From the NCBI GenBank assembly GCA_900541045.1, contig UQID01000020.1:1-44876 (forward strand): 44,876 nucleotides of DNA, in the 5' to 3' direction. The DNA comes from an uncultured Collinsella sp. GTDB taxonomy: Bacteria; Actinomycetota; Coriobacteriia; Coriobacteriales; Coriobacteriaceae. The position numbers and the translations under genes were made by a program. Shown piece by piece: positions 40,508-44,876 of this stretch; position 1 is the first letter of the stretch; the number at the start of each line of letters is the position of its first letter. The notes under the pieces were generated by a model. It was not told where the DNA came from and did no database searches. It saw only the letters and a list, made by a program, of their open reading frames with translations.

Positions 40508-41531
40508 AGTCATAACATTCGGTATTCCCTCGTATAACGCCGCCAAGGACATGGACCATTGCATCACCTCCATCTTGGAGGGGAGCAATTACGCCACCGA
40601 TATCGAGATTATCGTGGTGGACGACGGCTCCAAGGACGAGACGGCCGCCAAGGCCGACGAGTGGGAGGCCCGTTATCCCGGTATCATCCGCGCGGTGCAC
40701 CAGGAGAACGGCGGCCACGGTATTGCCGTCCTTTCGGGTCTGCGCGAGGCGCAGGGCACCTACTACAAGGTTGTCGACTCGGACGACTGGCTCGACGGTG
40801 CGGCACTTTCGACCATGCTGTCGATTCTGCGTGGCTTTGAGGAGCGCGACCAGCGCGTCGACCTGTTTATCTCGAACTACGTGTACGAGAAGGTTTACGA
40901 GGGCACGCATACCGCTATTGGCTACAAGTTTGCTCTGCCGCGCAAAAAGATTTTCTCTTGGGACCAGATCGGGCACTTCCGTCCCGATCAGAACCTGCTC
41001 ATGCACAGCCTGTGCTATCGCACCGATGTACTGCGCGAGTCCAATCTGCCTATGCCGGCACACACGTTCTACGTGGATAATATCTACGCTTACGTGCCAC
41101 TGCCGCGCTGCAAGACCATGTACTACGCCGACATCGACCTCTATCGCTACTTTATCGGTCGCGAGGGCCAGAGCGTCAATGAGGCCACGATGGTCAAGCG
41201 CCTGGGTCAGCAGTTCCGCGTAACGCGCATCATGATGGAATCGTTCCACCTGTACCAGGACGTCGAGTCCTCGCGTCTACGTTCGTACATGATGGGCTAC
41301 TTCACCATGATGATGGCGATTTGCTCGGTGCTCACCAAGCTTTCCGAGGAAGATTGTGCCGATGAGCGCTTGAAGACGCTGTGGAAGGACCTGAAAGAGT
41401 ACGACGAGCGCATGTATCGTCGCGCTCGCTACGGCGTGGTCGGATTCTTTACCAACCTGCGTGGACGGGCCGGAGACAAAACCACAATCGGCCTATACCA
41501 TCTTGCCTCAAAGATCTTCAAATTCAACTAG
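40500..41531 (+). CDS. Family 2 glycosyltransferase
   Basis: A 343-residue GT-A fold transferase. It opens VITFGIPSYNAAKDM; the nucleotide-sugar region is IIVVDDGSKDETAAKADEW and the metal-binding motif is VVDSDDWLD. The C-terminal half is rich in Tyr/Arg/Met and ends ASKIFKFN. ATG 40500 lies inside the end of glf (8-nt overlap), so translation is coupled. The likely donor is UDP-galactofuranose made by Glf, but other donors are possible. A family 2 structured element follows the stop. Confidence 0.9.
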   Translation: MHKVITFGIPSYNAAKDMDHCITSILEGSNYATDIEIIVVDDGSKDETAAKADEWEARYPGIIRAVHQENGGHGIAVLSGLREAQGTYYKVVDSDDWLDGAALSTMLSILRGFEERDQRVDLFISNYVYEKVYEGTHTAIGYKFALPRKKIFSWDQIGHFRPDQNLLMHSLCYRTDVLRESNLPMPAHTFYVDNIYAYVPLPRCKTMYYADIDLYRYFIGREGQSVNEATMVKRLGQQFRVTRIMMESFHLYQDVESSRLRSYMMGYFTMMMAICSVLTKLSEEDCADERLKTLWKDLKEYDERMYRRARYGVVGFFTNLRGRAGDKTTIGLYHLASKIFKFN

Positions 41532-41563
41532 CTGTTGAGTAATCGCTGCTGATAGGTTGACTG

Positions 41564-41673
41564 GGCCCCTTGGCCTTTAGTTTGCTACTGCGAACAGTCC
41601 TGCTCGCACGGAAAGCACATTAAGTGCTTTCCGGCTCGTGCGGAACTTGTATCAAACTAAAGGCCAAGGGGCC
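41564..41673 (+). ncRNA. Structured 3'-UTR element, family 2, copy D (after GT2)
   Basis: Starts 33 nt after the GT2 stop. The outer arms 41564-41584 with 41653-41673 are perfectly complementary (21 bp). The core has ACAGTCCTG, CTCGCAC, the apical stem GGAAAGCAC/GTGCTTTCC with loop ATTAA (41610-41632), then GGCTCGTGCGGAACT. Copy E has the same core, but its apical stem is GAAGAGCAC/GTGCTCTTC and its arms are unrelated. Confidence 0.75.
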
Positions 41674-41703
41674 TTTGCTATAAGAATCGATTGTCAGGCT
41701 GCC

Positions 41704-41719
41704 TGAATTTGAAGATCTT
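41704..41719 (-). repeat. 16-bp inverted copy of the GT2 3' end
   Basis: AAGATCTTCAAATTCA at 41511-41526, the codons for KIFKF at the GT2 C-terminus, recurs on the minus strand at 41719-41704 and again reads ASKIFKF in frame. TGTTGAGTA occurs at 41533-41541 and 41759-41767. The segment between elements D and E therefore looks like a remnant of a duplicated, inverted gene end. Confidence 0.5.
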
Positions 41720-41767
41720 AGACGCGCGGTACACAGGGGCCTGGGCTGAAAGGGATCTTGTTGAGTA

Positions 41768-41892
41768 GGTTGCCCGGTGGGGCTTGGTTATGTTTGTCGC
41801 GAGTTCCGCACGAGCCGAAGAGCACTTAATGTGCTCTTCGTGCGAGCCAGGACTGTAGAGCAGCAAACATAACCAAGCCCCACCGGGCAACC
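41768..41892 (-). ncRNA. Structured 3'-UTR element, family 2, copy E (after P1 peptidase)
   Basis: Begins 12 nt after the P1 peptidase stop. The outer arms 41768-41796 with 41864-41892 are complementary over 29 bp without a mismatch. In peptidase sense the core reads ACAGTCCTGG, CTCGCAC, GAAGAGCAC, loop ATTAA, GTGCTCTTC, GGCTCGTGCGGAACT, nearly identical to copy D apart from the paired changes in the apical stem. D and E face each other in one convergent gap. Confidence 0.75.
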
Positions 41893-41904
41893 GGTCAGGT
41901 TAGG

Positions 41905-42906
41905 CTACTTTGCGGCGCCGGGGATGCCGTGGGAGGTTTTGGCGTTTTTTGCTCCGTTTATGATGGCGGTCTGTAGGGCCCTTACGGCGAGCATGCCCAG
42001 CAGGTCTAGGGGTACGGCGGCGCTTGTCTGAGCATCTAGTTTGCCGCTGGCGAGGGTGTAGATGGTGTCGCCGTCGTTGGTGGTGTGTGTGGGGCGGATG
42101 GCGTGCGCATAGGCGTCTGCGGCCATCTGGGAGACCTTGGTGGCCTGCGCCTTGGTGAGCTCAACGTTGGTGACGATGCAGCTGATGGTGGTGTTGGTGC
42201 GGTCGAGCGGCATCTGCATAGAGCCAGCTGCGGCAAAGGCTGCGAGCTCCATGTCGACGATCTGGTCGCTATCTGCTGCAGCGCGCATACCAGCGACCCA
42301 TTCACCGGTGAAGGGGTCGACGACATTGCCGCAGGCGTTGACCGAGACCACGGCACCCACCTTAACAGGGCCGAGTGCCACGGCGGCAGCGCCGAGGCCG
42401 GCCTTCATGCAGGTGGTGGGGCCCATGAGTTTGCCCACGGTGGCACCGGTGCCGGCACCTACATTGCCCTGCTCGAGCGCGGTGGGGGTGTTGTCGAGCG
42501 CCTCACGCACGGCGGAGATGCCAGCCTCAATGTCGGGGCGTACGGTGGGGTCGCCAAAGGCGAGGTCGAAGATGCAGCTGGAGCACACGATGGGTACCTG
42601 CGTGGGGCCGACGGGAAGGCCGATGCCGCGGCTCTCGAGCTCGCGGGCTACACCGCTTGCGGCCTCCAGACCAAAGGCCGATCCACCCGAAAGGCAGACG
42701 GCGTGGACCTTGTCCACGGTGTTCTCGGGACGCAGCAGGTCGGTCTCGCGTGATGCCGGGGCACCGCCGCGAACGTCAACACCGCCGGTGGCGCCCTCGG
42801 GTGCCACGATTACGGTGCAACCGGTGCCGGCCTCCTCGTCCGTATAGTTGCCAAAGCAAAAGCCATCGACATCGCAAACGTCAATGGCCTCAAGCAGTGT
42901 ATCCAT
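41905..42906 (-). CDS. P1 family (S58/DmpA-like) peptidase
   Basis: A 333-residue N-terminal-nucleophile-fold protein of the P1/DmpA family, which contains L-aminopeptidase/D-esterases. Typical segments: GFCFGNYTDEEAGTGCTVIV, VRGGAPASRETDLLRPEN, VHAVCLSGGSAFGLEAASGV, GNVGAGTGATVGK, and HTTNDGDTIYTLASG, the last containing the residue at which the precursor is cut. AGGAG upstream of ATG 42906. Probably cytoplasmic, as no signal peptide is seen. Natural substrate unknown. Confidence 0.9.
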   Translation of the reverse strand: MDTLLEAIDVCDVDGFCFGNYTDEEAGTGCTVIVAPEGATGGVDVRGGAPASRETDLLRPENTVDKVHAVCLSGGSAFGLEAASGVARELESRGIGLPVGPTQVPIVCSSCIFDLAFGDPTVRPDIEAGISAVREALDNTPTALEQGNVGAGTGATVGKLMGPTTCMKAGLGAAAVALGPVKVGAVVSVNACGNVVDPFTGEWVAGMRAAADSDQIVDMELAAFAAAGSMQMPLDRTNTTISCIVTNVELTKAQATKVSQMAADAYAHAIRPTHTTNDGDTIYTLASGKLDAQTSAAVPLDLLGMLAVRALQTAIINGAKNAKTSHGIPGAAK

Positions 42907-42970
42907 GTTTTACTCCTATCGGTTTTCCGCCGGGCCTTATGCCCGGTCGGGATCCGTACGGTACGCCGAA

Positions 42971-42999
42971 ATTGTAGGCGCTGGGGGGTACCCAGCGCC
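42971..42999 (-). promoter_or_regulatory. Hairpin abutting a -10 box (maf end / P1 peptidase promoter)
   Basis: On the minus strand GGCGCTGGG pairs with CCCAGCGCC (42999-42977) and TACAAT follows at once (42976-42971). It may terminate maf and start the peptidase transcript. Confidence 0.5.
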
Positions 43000-43007
43000 A
43001 GATGCAA

Positions 43008-43589
43008 TTACGATAGTTTTTGAATTGCGCGCGCGACGCGAGCGATGGGCAGGCCCACCACGTTGTAGAAGTCGCCCGAAATATCATGCACAAGCATGCG
43101 CCCACCGACGCCCTGGATGCCGTAGGCGCCGGCTTTGTCCATGGGCTCGCCTGAGGTGACGTAGCGCTCAATCTGCTCGTCGGTGAGCTCATAGAACGTC
43201 ACGTCGGTCACATCGACAAACGACAGGCTCTCGGCGGCGTGCGGGGCTGTGACGTCTCCGGCTCTAACGATGCAGACGCCGGTTGCGACCTGGTGCGTGC
43301 GCCCCGAGAGCTCGTGGAGCATGGTGCGGGCTTCGTCCTCGTTTGCCGGCTTACCCAAAATCTTGCCATCGAAGGTGACGATGGTGTCGGCTGCGATGGT
43401 CAGCTCACTGGGATCGGCGTGCTCGGCGGCAACGGCGGCAGCCTTAGCGCGAGCTAAGCGCTCGACAAGCGTAAGTGGGGCCTCGTCATCAAAAGGAGTC
43501 TCGTCGATGTCAGCGGGAATGACGCGGATGTCGTAGCCCGCTTCGCGCATCAACTCGATGCGGCGCGGTGATTGCGAAGCCAAAATCAT
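43008..43589 (-). CDS. maf: Maf-like nucleoside triphosphate pyrophosphatase
   Basis: A 193-residue house-cleaning enzyme hydrolysing non-canonical or dTTP/UTP-type nucleotides. It starts with the family motif MILASQSPRRIELMREAGY; ELTIAADTIVTFDGKILGKP and DKAGAYGIQGVGGRMLVHDI complete the conserved set. The start overlaps the upstream DJ-1 gene stop by ATGA (4 nt), so the two are coupled. Confidence 0.94.
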   Translation of the reverse strand: MILASQSPRRIELMREAGYDIRVIPADIDETPFDDEAPLTLVERLARAKAAAVAAEHADPSELTIAADTIVTFDGKILGKPANEDEARTMLHELSGRTHQVATGVCIVRAGDVTAPHAAESLSFVDVTDVTFYELTDEQIERYVTSGEPMDKAGAYGIQGVGGRMLVHDISGDFYNVVGLPIARVARAIQKLS

Positions 43590-44128
43590 AGCTGAATGCC
43601 CTCGGCAACCTTCTCGACAGCCTTGTCGCCGGCGAGCGTACGCAGCAGCTCAAGCGCAAAGGGGAGCGACTGGGCCATGCCGCTGGCGGTGATGATGTTG
43701 CCGTCGTGCGTGACCTTGTCGCCGGTATAGGCGCCCTCGGGGAAGATCTTCTCAAAGCCGGGGAAGCACGTGGCGTGGCGTCCCTCGAGCAGGTCAAGCT
43801 CGCCCAGGATAAACGGGGCGGCGCAGATGGCGGCAACATGCTTGGTCGCGGCGAACTCGCAGACTACGTCGCAGACGCGCTGGTCGGCGCGCAGGTTGGT
43901 GGCGCCGGGCAGACCGCCGGGCAGCACGACACAGTCATACTCGTCAAAGTTAATCTCGTCAAAGAGTGCATCGCAGGTTACGGGAATCTGCAGCGAGCTT
44001 ACGACCTCGCGCGTGGGCATGATCGAGACGAGCGTGGCGCGCACGCCGCCGCGACGCATGACATCGACCATGGTCAGGCATTCAATCGTTTCAAAGCCAT
44101 CGGCGGCAAGAACGGCAACGCTGGGCAT
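43586..44128 (-). CDS. DJ-1/PfpI family protein
   Basis: A 180-residue class I glutamine-amidotransferase-like protein. VAVLAADGFETIECLTMVDV opens the fold, the reactive Cys is in HVAAICAAPFILGELDLL, and DCVVLPGGLPGATNL is the conserved strand-loop. It resembles the DJ-1/ThiJ branch, whose members include glyoxalase III/deglycase-type and oxidative-stress proteins. ATG 44128 follows AAAGGA; the frame extends upstream without a ribosome site. Coupled to maf. Confidence 0.9.
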   Translation of the reverse strand: MPSVAVLAADGFETIECLTMVDVMRRGGVRATLVSIMPTREVVSSLQIPVTCDALFDEINFDEYDCVVLPGGLPGATNLRADQRVCDVVCEFAATKHVAAICAAPFILGELDLLEGRHATCFPGFEKIFPEGAYTGDKVTHDGNIITASGMAQSLPFALELLRTLAGDKAVEKVAEGIQL

Positions 44129-44207
44129 AAGGGTTCCTTTCATAGGGCGGCATACAATTAGCCGTCTTATACCCCGAAGACATACGCTTGCCACGCGCCA
44201 TTCCCCA

Positions 44208-44237
44208 ATGATTTTGATCCCCGCCCCAGAAAATCAT
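44208..44237. repeat. REP-like palindrome with GATCCCCGCCCCA
   Basis: ATGATTTT / AAAATCAT enclosing GATCCCCGCCCC. The string AATGATT...ATCCCCGCCCCA recurs at 44655-44677. Confidence 0.5.
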
Positions 44238-44334
44238 GCAGGGTGGATGGGTGTTGCGCACTAGGAGGGGCTTGCGGCGCGGCGATAAAATCTCGGCATC
44301 CGTCATCTTTCGCTACATGAGGAGCTGATTTGCG

Positions 44335-44616
44335 ATGATAGGCCTTAGTGTATTCGATCTTCTCGTTTTGCTAGTTGTATTTGGTGGTGTCGCGGCTGTC
44401 GCCTTTGCTGTTATCTTGAACAAGGAATCGTCGAATAAGCCTCAGCCTCCGCGGTCCAATCCGTACCAGCAAATGCCTCCGGCGCAGCAGGTGTCAACTA
44501 TGGTCGATGATGCTCAGCCAGTTGAGCCTACTTATTTCTGTGCCCAGTGCGGGTCAAAGCTGGAGACAAATGCTTCCTTCTGCCAAAACTGCGGCGCTCC
44601 TGTCAACCATCAGTGA
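44335..44616 (+). CDS. Zinc-ribbon membrane protein
   Basis: A 93-residue protein. One N-terminal membrane helix (LSVFDLLVLLVVFGGVAAVAFAVIL) is followed by a Pro/Gln-rich linker and a C-terminal zinc ribbon YFCAQCGSKLETNASFCQNC, with CxxC pairs about 14 residues apart. Such single-helix zinc ribbons are common in Gram-positive bacteria and have no assigned enzyme activity. AGGAG about 10 nt before ATG 44335. A long AT-rich hairpin follows the stop. Confidence 0.82.
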   Translation: MIGLSVFDLLVLLVVFGGVAAVAFAVILNKESSNKPQPPRSNPYQQMPPAQQVSTMVDDAQPVEPTYFCAQCGSKLETNASFCQNCGAPVNHQ

Positions 44617-44628
44617 TTTTTCTGGGAC

Positions 44629-44672
44629 GGGGATTAAATAATCATTCGGTACACAATGATTATTTAATCCCC
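44629..44672 (+). terminator. 18-bp hairpin after the zinc-ribbon gene, REP-like
   Basis: 44629-44646 (GGGGATTAAATAATCATT) is the perfect complement of 44655-44672, with an 8-nt loop; CATTTTC follows. It is 12 nt after the stop codon, so it may work as a terminator, and it shares its GC end with the palindrome at 44208-44237. Confidence 0.6.
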
Positions 44673-44796
44673 GCCCCATTTTCATCATTCGCCACCGACT
44701 TTTTTGCTCGCTGGGAATTGTTGCGCAACACATTTGGATTTTTCAGGCTTAGCTTAGCTTCAGGTATTACTCACCTATCGACCGAAAGGGGCAACC

Positions 44797-44838
44797 ATGC
44801 CAAGAACAAGAAAAATGAAATGGGGGGTGTTCCTATAG
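44797..44838 (+). other. Start of a gene broken by a G-run, at the contig end
   Basis: AAAGGGG precedes ATG 44797, whose frame reads MPRTRKMKWGVFL and stops at 44838. Six G at 44822-44827 precede the break. With one extra G the frame stays open to the window end (GGVPIVLSTGKCSPCDRI). Either a true frameshift or a base-calling/assembly slip near the contig end. Family not recognised. Confidence 0.4.
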
Positions 44839-44876
44839 TTTTGTCAACTGGGAAATGCTCTCCGTGCGACCGAATC

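Noticed and set aside
41678..41890. 70-codon minus-strand frame in the GT2/P1 peptidase gap
   Set aside because: Runs through hairpin element E and lacks a ribosome site; only its ASKIFKF end is of interest, as a gene remnant.
37950..41892. Possible CRISPR array or IS ends among the palindromes
   Set aside because: No regular repeat-spacer pattern, no transposase and no target duplications; the paired arms with a conserved core fit a structured element better.
1..44876. tRNA or rRNA genes
   Set aside because: None recognised in the intergenic regions on either strand by eye; a tRNAscan/Infernal run would settle it.

Overview
The window reads as a fragment of a high-GC Gram-positive gut actinobacterium of the Coriobacteriia, most likely Collinsella. 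The protein repertoire supports this: acetate kinase/Pta fermentation, L-lactate dehydrogenase, an acetylase-type diaminopimelate route, a fused ECF ATPase, P1 and C69 peptidases and UDP-galactopyranose mutase. The species is an inference from protein character, since no rRNA is present. Bases 1-50 are not genomic: they are an Illumina P7/Nextera i7 primer joined to the contig end.

Layout. 51-1555: two minus-strand genes of unknown function, one truncated by the adapter. 1759-8563: NAD synthetase, a class I aminotransferase, L-lactate dehydrogenase, a DUF2974 hydrolase between two copies of a short repeat, and an NdpA-like nucleoid protein. 8806-14174: lysine/diaminopimelate block; dapH, dapB and a lysA-dapA in-frame fusion form a minus-strand operon headed by a lysine riboswitch, with an M20 deacetylase divergent from it. 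14177-18345: small membrane protein, lipoprotein, HTH regulator, Ser/Thr kinase and a secreted coiled-coil/lysozyme-like protein. 18579-21519: MOSC protein, then a probable D-aspartate ligase with an aspartate/glutamate racemase. 21644-25200: ECF transporter (EcfT, fused EcfAA, TrpP-like S component) preceded by a tryptophan leader-peptide attenuator. 25322-32888: C69 dipeptidase, lipid kinase with a 30-codon partner, RNase D, zinc metallopeptidase, exonuclease VII and HIT protein. 32930-35100: a LysR regulator and an MFS transporter of lower GC. 35221-39072: two tandem acetate kinases convergent with pta. 39305-41531: UDP-galactopyranose mutase and a GT2. 41905-44616: P1 peptidase, Maf, DJ-1/PfpI and a zinc-ribbon membrane protein.

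The most unusual feature is non-coding. Six long structured elements fall into two families. Each has perfectly paired outer arms whose sequence differs from copy to copy, around a conserved core with its own covarying stem. Every copy lies just 3' of a stop codon, in one consistent orientation relative to that gene: dapH, rnd and trpP for family 1; GT2, the P1 peptidase and pta for family 2. They look like a previously unnamed class of 3'-UTR RNA, or DNA-hairpin, module. The Trp leader (three consecutive Trp codons, terminator and an alternative pairing) and the L-box in front of the lysA-dapA fusion are the two best metabolic control systems here.
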